A stretch of DNA of 64,000 nt. Origin: Carboxylicivirga linearis (GTDB lineage: Bacteria > Bacteroidota > Bacteroidia > Bacteroidales > Marinilabiliaceae). Positions 43,579-53,298 of the stretch are shown in pieces. Position 1 is the stretch's first letter; each line of letters opens with the position of its first letter. The stretch spans positions 1 through 64,000 of the forward strand of contig NZ_JAGUCO010000002.1 of NCBI RefSeq assembly GCF_018271995.1. Reading direction: 5' to 3'. The position numbers and the translations under genes are program-made. The notes beneath the pieces were generated by a model that did no database searches, was not told the DNA's origin, and was given only the letters and a program-made list of their open reading frames with translations.

Positions 43579-43746
43579 TGGCTGCTTTTGATCCCTACTC
43601 ACTTACTTTTGGGGGTCGCTCCCTCACTTTTGGGGGTCGCTCTTTCACTTTTAGGGGTTGCTATCGGACTTTTTGACATAACTCTGGCGCTTTGGGGTCT
43701 TGCTCGCTCACATTTAAGGGCTGCTCTCTCGCTTTTTCCCTATGCT
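43579..43746. repeat. degenerate minisatellite, 21-bp period, about eight units
   Basis: Eight consecutive 21-base units end in GCT, ACT or similar, with the clearest copies at 43600-43620, 43621-43641 and 43642-43662 (consensus nnCTCACTTTTGGGGGTCGCT). Outer units are more diverged. The period is a multiple of three, so both strands stay open over parts of it (plus: LLGVAxS heptads; minus: KSERATP heptads). Neither frame has a credible start, and one overlaps the YciB-Nudix gene in antisense. The array occupies the 5' region of that gene, right before its start codon. Confidence 0.75.
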
Positions 43747-43852
43747 AAGCTGCTTAAAATGCATTGCACAATACTTTTGTGTGTTAAACAACCGCTTTTA
43801 AATCATTGCTAACAGACTTTATATGTGAAATAATGGTTGACTATTATAAATA

Positions 43853-43882
43853 TTGCTCTTATTAATATATTGTTTACTTTAG
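43853..43882 (+). promoter_or_regulatory. promoter of the DUF2157 operon (TTG-N19-TACTTTAG)
   Basis: TTG at 43853-43855 and TACTTTAG at 43875-43882 are spaced by 19 bases, with a predicted start near 43889. Confidence 0.5.
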
Positions 43883-43915
43883 ACAAGTAATGATTAGTCA
43901 TTTATCTTCTAACCT

Positions 43916-45199
43916 ATGAGTATATTAAAAGAAATACCGGAGCTGCTGCATGAAGGTGTTATCACTCAGCAAACCGCAGATCGGATTCAGGATTACTATA
44001 AAAGTAAGAAAGGATCACCAACCACTAAACTGTTTATTGTTTTTGGAGTTTTAGGTGCTATACTGGTTGGCCTTGGGATCATCCTGATTATTGCTCATAA
44101 TTGGGATGAGCTTACGAGAACGACAAAAACCATTTTTGCTTTTCTTCCACTGATAATCGGACAATTATTGAACGGATGGGTGATTATAAAAAAGAGCGAA
44201 AGTATTGCCTGGCGCGAGAGTGTGAGTGTTTTCTTGTTTTTTGCCATTGGAGCAAGCATTTCGTTGGTGAGTCAGATCTACAATATTCCTGGTAATTTAA
44301 GCTCATTTCTGCTTACTTGGATGTTGTTGTGTATCCCTCTGATATATCTGATGAAATCGTCGGTAAGTTCATTGCTTTGTTTGGCTGGTATTACCTATTA
44401 TGCAACGCAAGCCAGCTATTGGATATATCCTTCATCCGAATCGTATCTATATTGGGTGCTGTTTCTATTAATACTTCCTCATTATTATCAGTTATACAGG
44501 AATAAACCTCGGAGTAATTTTATGATTTTTCATAACTGGATGATACCACTTTCATTGGTAATTACGTTGGGTACGTTGGCTGGTAAATACGATGAGTTAA
44601 TGTATGTAGCCTATATGGCGTTATTTGGTATTTTAAGTCTGATAGGCGAAAAAGAATTCTTTTCCAAACAGCGAACCTTCAGTAATGGCTATAGAATCAT
44701 AGGGTCATTAGGAACCATCATTGTATTGTTGATGTTAAGCTTTAGCTGGTTTTGGGATCATTTAAGGAAGACGGAGGATAATTTGAATGAGTTGGTGCGA
44801 TCGGCCGAGTTTCTATCAAGTATAGTTTTAATTGCATTGGCCTTGGTGTTACTACTCTATCGTAAAAAAGAATGGAGGCTTGATAAAATTAATCCTTTCG
44901 CGTTGATATTTCTATTGTTTATACCCACCTATATTATCGGATTAAATTCCTCGACAGCAATCATCCTGATTAATCTGTTTGGGTTGGCATTAAGTGTATT
45001 AACCATACTTCAGGGAGCCCGAAAAAACCATTTGGGCATATTAAATTATGGATTGCTAATTATCACAGCATTGGTGGTTTGTCGATTTTTTGATTCCGAT
45101 ATGAGTTTTGTGCTTCGAGGTGTTCTGTTTGTGTTAGTGGGAGTGGGCTTTTTTGTATCAAACTATGTAATGCTGAAAAAAAGGAAATCTGATGAATAG
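43916..45199 (+). CDS. DUF2157 polytopic membrane protein
   Basis: A 427-residue protein with a soluble N-terminal helical part (about 1-40, LLHEGVITQQTADRIQDYY) followed by ten or more hydrophobic segments to the C-terminus. The N-terminal pattern and the GLGIILIIAHNWDEL segment are those of the DUF2157 family of inner-membrane proteins, whose function is unknown. Its stop overlaps the start of the next gene by eight bases, and pairing of DUF2157 with a GDYxxLxY protein is a recurring arrangement as I recall it. Confidence 0.82.
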   Translation: MSILKEIPELLHEGVITQQTADRIQDYYKSKKGSPTTKLFIVFGVLGAILVGLGIILIIAHNWDELTRTTKTIFAFLPLIIGQLLNGWVIIKKSESIAWRESVSVFLFFAIGASISLVSQIYNIPGNLSSFLLTWMLLCIPLIYLMKSSVSSLLCLAGITYYATQASYWIYPSSESYLYWVLFLLILPHYYQLYRNKPRSNFMIFHNWMIPLSLVITLGTLAGKYDELMYVAYMALFGILSLIGEKEFFSKQRTFSNGYRIIGSLGTIIVLLMLSFSWFWDHLRKTEDNLNELVRSAEFLSSIVLIALALVLLLYRKKEWRLDKINPFALIFLLFIPTYIIGLNSSTAIILINLFGLALSVLTILQGARKNHLGILNYGLLIITALVVCRFFDSDMSFVLRGVLFVLVGVGFFVSNYVMLKKRKSDE

Positions 45200-45761
45200 G
45201 AAAAGTATAATATTAGCCCTTTTTATTTTGGTTGCAGTGGCCCAATTATTTGTGCCTTATAAAATGATTTGGGACAGGGAAGCAATTTTAAAAGAGGGAA
45301 TAGAAATAAAGCTAAAAACAGCACCTATCGACCCAAATGATCCATTCAGAGGCAAATATATTGTGTTGGATTACGATGAAAATACCATTAAAAAAGATAG
45401 TATAGAACAATGGAGTAGAGGAGATAAGGTATTTGTATGTTTCAGGAATGATGAGGATGGATTTGCCAGGATAGCGTCAGTAACGAGAGAAGTAATCACC
45501 GATGATCAACCTTATGTGAAGGCTACAATAGGAAATCGGTTTTGGAATGATACAACATCGATTCGTATTGAGTACAATTTTGATCGGTTTTACATGGAGG
45601 AATCCAAAGCTAAAAAAGCGGAGGAAATTCACAGAGAAGCCCAACGCGATACCAGTAAAATATCGTACGCATTGGTAAGTGTTAAAGAAGGCGAGGCAGT
45701 GGTTAAAGATGTTTTTATTGATGATATTTCGGTGCGGGAGCTGGCGAAAGAAAGTAATTAG
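45192..45761 (+). CDS. GDYxxLxY-family membrane-anchored protein
   Basis: A 189-residue protein with an N-terminal membrane anchor (about 5-22), then a soluble domain containing DPNDPFRGKYIVLDYD, which matches the GDYxxLxY motif (here GKYIVLDY). The central part is β-rich, and FYMEESKAKKAEEIHREAQ forms a helix near 135-155. Family function is not known. It overlaps the DUF2157 gene, so the two probably act as a membrane complex. Confidence 0.8.
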   Translation: MNRKSIILALFILVAVAQLFVPYKMIWDREAILKEGIEIKLKTAPIDPNDPFRGKYIVLDYDENTIKKDSIEQWSRGDKVFVCFRNDEDGFARIASVTREVITDDQPYVKATIGNRFWNDTTSIRIEYNFDRFYMEESKAKKAEEIHREAQRDTSKISYALVSVKEGEAVVKDVFIDDISVRELAKESN

Positions 45762-45799
45762 GTTGGTGAAGCATTGATTATAAATTAAGTGAAACATCG

Positions 45800-46768
45800 A
45801 TGAAAAGTGTTTTTGTAACAGGAGCAAATGGTTTGTTGGGAACCAACCTGGTTTTAATGCTGGTTGAACAAGGATTTGCAGTGAAAGCTCTGGTGAGAAG
45901 GAAAGATAGTTTTATAAAATTCCATCATACAAATCTGAAACTTATCGAAGGAGATTTGCAAAATACAGATCTACTCATCAATGAAATTATGGGATGCCAA
46001 TATGTTGCGCATATTGCTGCCAATACATCGCAGGGACTGCTAAAACTGGCAGATTATTATTCGGCCAATATTCAGGGGACACAAAATATTATAGATGCCT
46101 GCAAGGTAAATAGGATTGAAAAGCTGGTATATATAAGCACAGCTAATATATTTAGTAGTGGAGATCCAATTCAGCCATCCAACGAAAATTCACCCATGAA
46201 TTATCCTTTTTCTAAGATGCTTTATGTGAAGAGCAAGAAAAGGGCACAGGATCTGATTGATAAAGCTTCGGAAGAATTGAATATCACAAGTATTTGTCCG
46301 TCGTTTATGTTGGGTGAATATGATACCAAGCCAAGTTCAGGTAAAATAATTTTGATGGCTTTGAATAAGCGTTTGGTATTTTATCCAACCGGAGGAAAAA
46401 GTTTTGTTCATGTTAAGGATGTTCCTCAGGGAATTATCAATGCTTTTAATCAGAAACAATCGGGGCAGAAATATATATTATCCAATGAGAACCTCAGTTA
46501 TAAGAAGTTTTATTCGAAACTAATTAATCAAACACATCAAAAAACTACACTCATACCTATTCCTAATCTTGTATTGTTAATGATTGGTTTAACAGGGGAG
46601 ATCCTTCGTTTTTTTAGAGTGCAGACTGATCTTTCATTTTTGAACCTTAAAGCTTTAACGGTCAGGAATTATTTTTCTAACCACAAGGCAAAACAAGAAC
46701 TAAAAATACAGTTTACCCCAATAGATGAGGCAATAAAAGATGCTGTGGATTATTTTGAAAAAAGCTGA
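45800..46768 (+). CDS. NAD-dependent epimerase/dehydratase (extended SDR)
   Basis: A 322-residue Rossmann enzyme with VFVTGANGLLG (GxxGxxG) at the N-terminus, an IEGDLQN segment and the active-site YVKSK (YxxxK), with STANIF supplying the upstream Ser. The C-terminal substrate domain has an internal hydrophobic stretch (LIPIPNLVLLMIGLTGEIL), as in 3β-HSD/dihydroflavonol reductase-like members, which may touch the membrane. Substrate unknown. It stands alone 38 bases after the preceding gene and converges on focA with a shared terminator. Confidence 0.8.
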   Translation: MKSVFVTGANGLLGTNLVLMLVEQGFAVKALVRRKDSFIKFHHTNLKLIEGDLQNTDLLINEIMGCQYVAHIAANTSQGLLKLADYYSANIQGTQNIIDACKVNRIEKLVYISTANIFSSGDPIQPSNENSPMNYPFSKMLYVKSKKRAQDLIDKASEELNITSICPSFMLGEYDTKPSSGKIILMALNKRLVFYPTGGKSFVHVKDVPQGIINAFNQKQSGQKYILSNENLSYKKFYSKLINQTHQKTTLIPIPNLVLLMIGLTGEILRFFRVQTDLSFLNLKALTVRNYFSNHKAKQELKIQFTPIDEAIKDAVDYFEKS

Positions 46769-46792
46769 AATTTATAAGATATATAAAACAAG

Positions 46793-46820
46793 AAAACCGA
46801 AGATTTGCATCTCCGGTTTT
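46793..46820. terminator. bidirectional terminator between the SDR gene and focA
   Basis: AAAACCGAAGAT pairs with ATCTCCGGTTTT (one mismatch) around TTGC, with A and T runs on either side. Confidence 0.75.
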
Positions 46821-46846
46821 CAACAGTCATTCGACTATATGGAAGT

Positions 46847-47635
46847 TTAAGAATTGTTACGTTCGTACACAAACCAGTAGGCTGCACCTACAAAAAGGGC
46901 TCCTCCCACAATATTGCCCAGTGTTACCGGAATCAGGTTATTAACCACAAAGCTTGTCCAGGTAACATCAGCACCATAAAATATTGCTGTAGGAATAAAG
47001 AACATATTAGCTACCGAGTGTTCAAATCCCATCGCCACAAAAGCCATAACAGGGAACCAGATACCTAATATTTTACCTGAGATATCTTTAGCCCCATAAG
47101 ATAACCACATGGCTAATGCAACCATCCAATTACAGGCGATCCCTTTTAAAAAGGATTTGTAAAACGGATTAGCTGTTTTTGCTTCGGCAATACCTCTGAT
47201 ACTTTCTAACCAGGGATCTTTAGCGAATAAATCAGTCAGGTAAGCAAAACATAGAGCAACAATAATTGAGCCTATGAAATTACCTAAATACACAATTGAC
47301 CAGTTTTTTAATATGGATTGAAATTTGGTTTTTCCCTGAAACCACGACGGTATAAAATACGCAGTGTTACCGGTAAATAAGTCGGCGCCAGCAATGGCCA
47401 CCAAAATTAGTCCTAATGGGAAAACGGCTCCAAACAAGAATTTCTGAATTCCAGGGTTGCTAGCTTCTAATCCAGGAAGACCGCCTCCAACAACGACGGC
47501 CAATAAACCTCCCATGGCAATGTATCCGCCGGCAAGTATGGCTAATACAAAGGTGTTGATGGCTGATGTTTTGGTTTTTGCTTCGGCTATTTTATTTACA
47601 ACCGATACGATTTCTTTTGAGTTATAGTAGTTCAT
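46847..47635 (-). CDS. focA: formate channel/transporter (FNT family)
   Basis: A 262-residue protein with six membrane segments of the formate-nitrite transporter fold. The NTAYF stretch after helix 2, FIGSIIVAL, GIACNWMVALAMWLSYGAKD and the C-terminal NIVGGALFVGAAYWFVY match FocA. It exports formate made by pyruvate formate-lyase and may re-import it at low pH. It lies downstream of pflA on the same strand, with a 65-base gap, consistent with a pflB-pflA-focA transcription unit. Confidence 0.9.
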   Translation of the reverse strand: MNYYNSKEIVSVVNKIAEAKTKTSAINTFVLAILAGGYIAMGGLLAVVVGGGLPGLEASNPGIQKFLFGAVFPLGLILVAIAGADLFTGNTAYFIPSWFQGKTKFQSILKNWSIVYLGNFIGSIIVALCFAYLTDLFAKDPWLESIRGIAEAKTANPFYKSFLKGIACNWMVALAMWLSYGAKDISGKILGIWFPVMAFVAMGFEHSVANMFFIPTAIFYGADVTWTSFVVNNLIPVTLGNIVGGALFVGAAYWFVYERNNS

Positions 47636-47700
47636 TATTGTAATGCTTTGCTAAAAACAAAAAGGTTTAATCTTGCTAATGGTGGTTCTACTTTGTTAGA

Positions 47701-48426
47701 TTAGTTAATTATTACCTCTTTAAAATATTGCTTGAATAGCTTATATGCAGCATCTAATTGCTCTGCTGTATTGGATGGAACACCTTCCAGTTGGTATTTC
47801 CAACCCAGGTGATCGTATTTATGAGCTCCCAAATGATGATAGGGTTGAATCTCCAGTTTTTCGATGTTTTCAAATCCACCAAAGTGATCACCCAACTGTT
47901 GTAAATCTTGTGGATCATCACTATAATCAGGAACCAATACATATCTTAACCAAACCGGTTTGTTGATTTCATTAAGGTATTGAGCCAGCTTTAGTGTTTT
48001 ATCATTGCCTTGTCCAACCAATGCACGATGACGCTCATCATTCATTTGCTTAATGTCGAGCAATACAATATCGATGTATTCTAAGGCTTCTTTAACAAAA
48101 TCGTTTAACACGCTTCCATTGGTGTCAACGCAAATATGGAATCCTTCGGCCTTTAAAGCCTTTAATACAGGAATCAACTCCTTTGCCTGAAGCAATGGTT
48201 CGCCTCCAGAAAAGGTCAAACCTCCTTTTTTGCCAAAGAAAGGTTGCTGGTTTTTAGCCATGCTTACAATCTCTTCAGCCGAAGTAGGGGTGCCTCCTTT
48301 ACATTCAATGGTATCGGGATTGGCACAGTACAAACATTTAAAATTACACCCTTGTAAGAATACAACAAGGCGAATTCCGGGACCATCATAAGTCCCCAAC
48401 GATTCAAATGAATGAACGTTTAGCAT
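47701..48426 (-). CDS. pflA: pyruvate formate-lyase activating enzyme
   Basis: A 241-residue radical-SAM enzyme that generates the glycyl radical in PflB. The cluster cysteines are Cys27, Cys31 and Cys34 (GCNFKCLYCANPDT), in the CxxxCxxC spacing. The FSGGEPLLQ (GGE) SAM motif and the DTNGS and LLDIK strands are clear. It has no extra ferredoxin domain, so it belongs to the short PflA class. It is 81 bases downstream of pflB on the same strand. Confidence 0.94.
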   Translation of the reverse strand: MLNVHSFESLGTYDGPGIRLVVFLQGCNFKCLYCANPDTIECKGGTPTSAEEIVSMAKNQQPFFGKKGGLTFSGGEPLLQAKELIPVLKALKAEGFHICVDTNGSVLNDFVKEALEYIDIVLLDIKQMNDERHRALVGQGNDKTLKLAQYLNEINKPVWLRYVLVPDYSDDPQDLQQLGDHFGGFENIEKLEIQPYHHLGAHKYDHLGWKYQLEGVPSNTAEQLDAAYKLFKQYFKEVIIN

Positions 48427-48507
48427 GGCGATAGTTTAAAAAAGTAAATATGAGAAGAAGGCAGAAGCTATTTAGCCACTGCCTTCTGTATTTTGCTCAT
48501 TTGTCTG

Positions 48508-50739
48508 TTACATACGATCGAAGAAGCTTCTTGAAATCACTTCTAATTGCTGCTCGCGAGTCAGTTTTACGAAGTTAACTGCGTAACCCGATACACGAAT
48601 GGTCAACTGTGGATATTCTCCTGGATTTTCCATTGCATCTTCCAAAAGTTCGCGGTTCAACACGTTTACGTTCAAGTGATGCGCTTCTTTTGAGAAATAA
48701 GCATCCATCATAGTCACCAAGTTCTCACGACGAACATCTTCATCAGCACCTAATGATTTTGGTACAATACTGAAGGTATTTGAGATACCATCCAACGCAT
48801 TTTTGTAATCCAATTTAGCAACTGAGTTCAACGATGCGATAGCTCCGTTTTTGTCGCGTCCGTGCATTGGGTTTGCACCCGGTGCAAATGGTACACCATG
48901 AGCACGTCCGTCAGGAGTAGCACCTGTTTTCAATCCATAAACTACGTTTGAAGTAATGGTAAGGATTGACATGGTTGGCTCAGCGTTTTTGTATACACCT
49001 AATTGAGACAGTATGCTATTGAAATATCCTGATACTTCTACAGCCAAATTATCTACGCGGTCATCATCGTTACCGTAACATGGGAATTCGCCATCGATTT
49101 TAAAGTCGGTACTTAAACCTTCATCGTTACGAACTACTTTTACTTTTGCATGCTTAATGGCCGATAAAGAGTCAGCTACGATTGATAAACCAGCAATACC
49201 GTATGCAAGGTTAATGCGAGGGTTGGTATCAACAAAAGCCATTTGCGCTTTTTCGTAGTAATACTTATCGTGCATGTAGTGGATGATATTCATCGACTCG
49301 TTGTAAACACGAGCTACTTCTTTCATAGCAATTTTATAATTCGCCATTACTTCATCGAAGTTCAATTCATCACTCGTCAATGCAGGAATGCCTTCAATCA
49401 TTTGTTTACCTGACATCTCGCAACGTCCACCGTTAATAGCCAGCAACAATGTTTTAGCAAGGTTGGTACGTGCTCCAAAGAACTGAATGTGTTTTCCGAT
49501 TTCCTGGAATGATACACAACATGCGATACCATAATCGTCAGATTGACGGGTACTTTGCATCAAATCATCGTTTTCGTACTGAATAGATGAAGTGTCGATA
49601 GAAACCTGAGCACAGTAGTTTTTAAAGTTTTCAGGCAATGTGTTCGACCAAAGTACAGTCATGTTTGGCTCTGGGGAAGGGCCTAAGTTGTATAGTGTTT
49701 GTAAGAAACGGAATGATGTTTTGGTAATCTTGTGACGACCATCCATTAAACGACCTCCGATTGCTTCAGTTACCCAGGTTGGGTCACCCGCAAAAATCTC
49801 ATTATATGCATTCATACGCAGGTGACGAACCATACGTAATTTCATTACAAACTGGTCAACAAATTCTTGAGCGCGCTCTTCGGTAATAATTCCTTTTTGA
49901 AGATCGTACTCCATATAAATGTCAAGGAATGAAGAAACATTACCCAATGACATGGCAGCTCCATCTTGCTCTTTTACAGCAGCAAGGTAAGCCATGTATA
50001 CCCATTGTACAGCTTCTTGTGCTGATTCAGCCGGACGACTTAGGTCTAAACCATATTTAGCACCTAAATCTTTCATTTGAGCTAAAGCTTTGATTTGCTC
50101 AGCAACTTCTTCGCGCAAGCGAATTTTGTCATCGGTCATAGGACCTAACAAACCACGTAAATCTTCTTTTTTAGCTTCAATCAAGCGATCGATACCGTAT
50201 AATGCCAAACGACGGTAATCACCGATAATACGACCACGGGCGTAGTTATCTGGCAAACCAGTAAGGAAACCTAGAGAGCGGAATTTACGGATTTCTTCAG
50301 TATATACATCAAACACACCATCGTTGTGTGTTTTAGCATAATTGCGGAAAATATCCTTCACACGGTCCGAAACTTCCAAACCTTGTTCTTTACAAGCTTT
50401 TTCAACTACAGCAATTCCACCATAAGGCTTCATGGCACGCTTTAATAGTTGATCTGTTTGAAGACCCACAATTAATTCAAGGTCTTTATCGATATAACCA
50501 GCATCGAAAGCGGCAATAGTAGATACTGTTTCTGTGTCGATAGCACGTACACCATTGTTTTCAGTTTCTTCTTTGATGGCTTCTTTACAAAGTTCCCATA
50601 ATTTTTGGGTTCTTTCAGTTGGACCACATAAGAAAGTACTGTCACCTTCGTATGGTGTGATGTTCATTTGAACGAAGTTTCTAACATTTACTTCGTTGTT
50701 CCAAAGTCCATCTCTAAACATGTCTTTAATCTTGCTCAT
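48508..50739 (-). CDS. pflB: pyruvate formate-lyase (formate C-acetyltransferase)
   Basis: A 743-residue glycyl-radical enzyme that splits pyruvate with CoA into acetyl-CoA and formate under anaerobic conditions. The active-site cysteine pair Cys407-Cys408 (GIACCVSF) and the radical Gly718 in RVSGYAVNF are intact, and the length matches E. coli PflB closely. The double cysteine marks it as true PFL rather than a diol dehydratase or choline lyase. It is the first gene of the pfl-foc run, with a promoter at 50802-50832 and two dyads further upstream. Confidence 0.97.
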   Translation of the reverse strand: MSKIKDMFRDGLWNNEVNVRNFVQMNITPYEGDSTFLCGPTERTQKLWELCKEAIKEETENNGVRAIDTETVSTIAAFDAGYIDKDLELIVGLQTDQLLKRAMKPYGGIAVVEKACKEQGLEVSDRVKDIFRNYAKTHNDGVFDVYTEEIRKFRSLGFLTGLPDNYARGRIIGDYRRLALYGIDRLIEAKKEDLRGLLGPMTDDKIRLREEVAEQIKALAQMKDLGAKYGLDLSRPAESAQEAVQWVYMAYLAAVKEQDGAAMSLGNVSSFLDIYMEYDLQKGIITEERAQEFVDQFVMKLRMVRHLRMNAYNEIFAGDPTWVTEAIGGRLMDGRHKITKTSFRFLQTLYNLGPSPEPNMTVLWSNTLPENFKNYCAQVSIDTSSIQYENDDLMQSTRQSDDYGIACCVSFQEIGKHIQFFGARTNLAKTLLLAINGGRCEMSGKQMIEGIPALTSDELNFDEVMANYKIAMKEVARVYNESMNIIHYMHDKYYYEKAQMAFVDTNPRINLAYGIAGLSIVADSLSAIKHAKVKVVRNDEGLSTDFKIDGEFPCYGNDDDRVDNLAVEVSGYFNSILSQLGVYKNAEPTMSILTITSNVVYGLKTGATPDGRAHGVPFAPGANPMHGRDKNGAIASLNSVAKLDYKNALDGISNTFSIVPKSLGADEDVRRENLVTMMDAYFSKEAHHLNVNVLNRELLEDAMENPGEYPQLTIRVSGYAVNFVKLTREQQLEVISRSFFDRM

Positions 50740-50801
50740 GATTAATTGTTATTTAGCTTGTATATGATATACTTTTATTATTTCTAATTGTATTGCGGGT
50801 G

Positions 50802-50832
50802 CAAAGTAAATATCAAAAAACCAATTATTCAA
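50802..50832 (-). promoter_or_regulatory. pflB promoter (TTG-N20-TTACTTTG)
   Basis: On the minus strand TTG (50832-50830) and TTACTTTG (50809-50802) are spaced by 20 bases. The predicted start is near 50795, about 55 bases before the ATG. Confidence 0.5.
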
Positions 50833-50954
50833 TGCAATAAAAGATATCTAGGTCTTATTTAAGCGATTGAATTTCAACCATTCTAAATAGTAAGGCGATT
50901 TCTGTTTTTGGGATATCTAAATTGAAATAGTCTGATATCATTGATGTTGGGTAA

Positions 50955-51008
50955 GTGTAATGTGTAGATTGCAAAACAAAAGTTTAAGTTGTAATGTATA
51001 GATTACAA
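50955..51008. promoter_or_regulatory. two similar 20-bp dyads upstream of pflB
   Basis: TTGTAATGTATAGATTACAA (50989-51008) is a dyad with perfect 7-bp arms (TTGTAAT/ATTACAA). A diverged copy, GTGTAATGTGTAGATTGCAA, lies at 50955-50974. The two are 34 bases apart, about three helical turns. They resemble binding sites of dimeric regulators such as the Crp/Fnr family, but the spacing is 8 bases rather than the classical 4-6 between half sites. They lie 160-215 bases upstream of the pflB start and downstream of purC. Confidence 0.5.
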
Positions 51009-51106
51009 TCTTATTTAGAATGATTGATGCCAAAATATTTAACAAACATTAACATGTTGTACGGCATGTTTTGCTCAATGTCGAAGATTAATTAACCCGT
51101 TTATAA

Positions 51107-51136
51107 ATAAAAAAGGCACTCAAAAGGAGTGCCTTA
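51107..51136 (-). terminator. rho-independent terminator after purC
   Basis: AAGGCACTC pairs with GAGTGCCTT; on the minus strand a run of T follows. Confidence 0.85.
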
Positions 51137-51159
51137 ACTTATTGTGTAATGGAATATTA

Positions 51160-52110
51160 TTACAGATTGTTCAAATAATCTGTCACGTTCTTTTCTACGC
51201 GGTCAATTACAGTTGAAACATCCGCTTTTTCGAATTTATCGCCGGTAATACTTTCGTACAATTCGATGTAGCGTTCCGAAATTTCATTTATAAAATCATC
51301 CGGAAGCTCTGGAAGAACATCACCTTCACGTCCCTGGAAATTATTTTCCATTAACCATTCACGAACAAATTCTTTTGATAATTGCTTTTGATTTTCGCCT
51401 TTATCAAAACGTTCCTGGTAACCATCAGCATAAAAATAGCGAGATGAATCTGGTGTGTGAATTTCGTCGATTAAGTAAATCTTTCCATCTTTTTTACCGA
51501 ATTCGTATTTGGTATCTACCAAAATCAAACCTTTTTCTTTAGCAATTTCGCTACCACGTTTAAAAAGCTCCAAAGAAATTCTTTCTAGTTCAAGGTAATC
51601 TTCTTCTGAAACCAAGCCTTGCTTTAAAATCTCTTCACGCGTGATGTTTTCATCATGAGCACCTTGCTCAGCTTTTGTTGTTGGAGTAAGGATTGGCTCA
51701 GGAAAAGCCTGATGCTCTTTTAATCCTTCAGGTAGTGGCACACCGCAAATGTCGCGTCCGCCATCTTTATAAAGTCTCCAGGAGCTACCGGTAAGGTAAC
51801 CACGTACAATCATTTCAACAGGAAACGGTTCGCACATGTGACCAACAGTTACGGTTGGATCCGGAGTAGCAATTTTCCAGTTTGGTACAATATCGGCTGT
51901 CGCATCTAAAAACTTAGCTGCAATCTGGTTCAATACTTGTCCTTTGTAAGGAATTCCTTTTGGAAGTACAACGTCAAAGGCAGAAAGACGGTCGGAAACA
52001 ACCATTACTAAATAGTCGTCGTTAATGTTGTAAACATCACGAACTTTACCTTTGTAAACACTTTTTTGACCCGGAAACTGATAGTCGGTCTTTACAATTG
52101 CTTTACTCAT
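51160..52110 (-). CDS. purC: phosphoribosylaminoimidazole-succinocarboxamide synthase
   Basis: A 316-residue SAICAR synthetase, which joins CAIR with aspartate in purine synthesis. The [12 protein letters not shown] loop, [18 protein letters not shown], the [17 protein letters not shown] substrate segment, and DTKYEFG and [11 protein letters not shown] motifs are all present, matching the longer PurC form. It starts 27 bases after phoH, so the two are co-transcribed, and ends in a terminator before the pfl region. Confidence 0.96.
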   Translation of the reverse strand: MSKAIVKTDYQFPGQKSVYKGKVRDVYNINDDYLVMVVSDRLSAFDVVLPKGIPYKGQVLNQIAAKFLDATADIVPNWKIATPDPTVTVGHMCEPFPVEMIVRGYLTGSSWRLYKDGGRDICGVPLPEGLKEHQAFPEPILTPTTKAEQGAHDENITREEILKQGLVSEEDYLELERISLELFKRGSEIAKEKGLILVDTKYEFGKKDGKIYLIDEIHTPDSSRYFYADGYQERFDKGENQKQLSKEFVREWLMENNFQGREGDVLPELPDDFINEISERYIELYESITGDKFEKADVSTVIDRVEKNVTDYLNNL

Positions 52111-52137
52111 TTTATAATAGATATTTGATATTTGTTT

Positions 52138-53091
52138 TTACTTTTTATCGTCTTGATTTTGTTTTTTATCGTAAGCTTCTACAATATCTTGCACTAATTG
52201 ATGGCGTACAATGTCCTTTTTATTGAACTCAATCATTGAAATACGATTAATGTTCTTTAGGATGTTCATACCTTGTATTAAGCCCGAGCTACGAGGGTTT
52301 GGCAAGTCAATTTGGGTAACATCACCCGTAACAATAAACTTAGCATAAGCCCCCATACGGGTAAGAAACATCTTAAGTTGGTTATTTGTTGTGTTCTGAG
52401 CTTCATCTAATATAACACAGGCGTCATTTAAAGTTCGTCCACGCATAAATGCCAAAGGTGCAATTTGTATGGTTCCGTTTTCCATGTATTCTCTTAAGCG
52501 GGCTGGAGGGATCATATCCTGTAGTGCATCATAAAGAGGTTGTAAATACGGATCTATTTTTTCCTTCATATCACCCGGAAGAAAGCCTAATTTCTCACCG
52601 GCTTCAACGGCAGGGCGACTTAAGATGATTCGTCTAACTTGTCGGTTTTTTAATGCCGAAACAGCTAAAGCAATGGCTGTATAGGTTTTTCCTGAACCAG
52701 CCGGGCCTACAGCAAATAACAAGTCATTTTTTTTAAAAGCCTGTACCAATTTATTCTGGTTTTCAGTACGGGCTTTTATGGGGCGTCCGCTAACACCATA
52801 TAAAATAACATCGCTATCACTTTTTGCTTCTGTAATCCTGTCACCTTCCAGAATCTCACTAATAGTGGCTTCTTTCAAAACATTATATTCGTTATAATGC
52901 TCCAGCAGGTTATTGATTTTTTCCTCAAAATCAGCCATTTCTTCTGCATCACCAATGGCCTTAAGCCAATTGCCGCGTGCTACAATTTTTAATTTTGGAA
53001 AACGGTTTTTAATAATTTCAAGCTTTGAGTTTTTAACACCTAAAAACTCCACCAAATCAACTGATTCGAGATAAATCAATTTTTCTATCAT
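52138..53091 (-). CDS. PhoH-family P-loop ATPase
   Basis: A 317-residue PhoH-like protein. The N-terminal 100 residues resemble the KH-like domain of PhoH proteins (LGVKNSKLEIIKNRFP). The C-terminal ATPase has Walker A GPAGSGKT at 129-136, Walker B CVILDEAQNTT, and TGDVTQIDLP. PhoH proteins are thought to act on RNA; their exact role is unsettled. It is the first gene of a phoH-purC pair on the minus strand, and its C-terminal tail is charged (KKQNQDDKK). Confidence 0.93.
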   Translation of the reverse strand: MIEKLIYLESVDLVEFLGVKNSKLEIIKNRFPKLKIVARGNWLKAIGDAEEMADFEEKINNLLEHYNEYNVLKEATISEILEGDRITEAKSDSDVILYGVSGRPIKARTENQNKLVQAFKKNDLLFAVGPAGSGKTYTAIALAVSALKNRQVRRIILSRPAVEAGEKLGFLPGDMKEKIDPYLQPLYDALQDMIPPARLREYMENGTIQIAPLAFMRGRTLNDACVILDEAQNTTNNQLKMFLTRMGAYAKFIVTGDVTQIDLPNPRSSGLIQGMNILKNINRISMIEFNKKDIVRHQLVQDIVEAYDKKQNQDDKK

Positions 53092-53260
53092 ATAAAGGTT
53101 TCAATTCCGTCATTTACTCTATCACAAAGTAACAACAAATTTTGCATTTCTTATGGATGAAAAAGTCATCTTTTGCCATTACATAAATCATGAATTAGCT
53201 GAATAGTGGTTAATTGTTTAAATAGGTCATTGATATTTTAAATAAGGGCTAACTTTCCAA

Positions 53261-53268
53261 TATATTTG
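53261..53268 (+). promoter_or_regulatory. -7 element of mazG
   Basis: TATATTTG, a perfect TAnnTTTG, 30 bases before the mazG ATG. The nearest TTG (53230-53232) is 28 bases away, longer than normal. Confidence 0.5.
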
Positions 53269-53298
53269 TAGGTGAGAAAACATTTAAGGCTTTAGATA

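Noticed and set aside
43408-43812. Plus-strand reading frame of 134 codons with LLGVAxS heptads
   Set aside because: It is antisense to the start of the YciB-Nudix gene and its repeat character comes from the 21-bp-period array; it has no promoter and no family resemblance.
46805-47068. 87-codon plus-strand frame opposite focA
   Set aside because: It overlaps the shared terminator and the end of focA in antisense and has no recognisable features.
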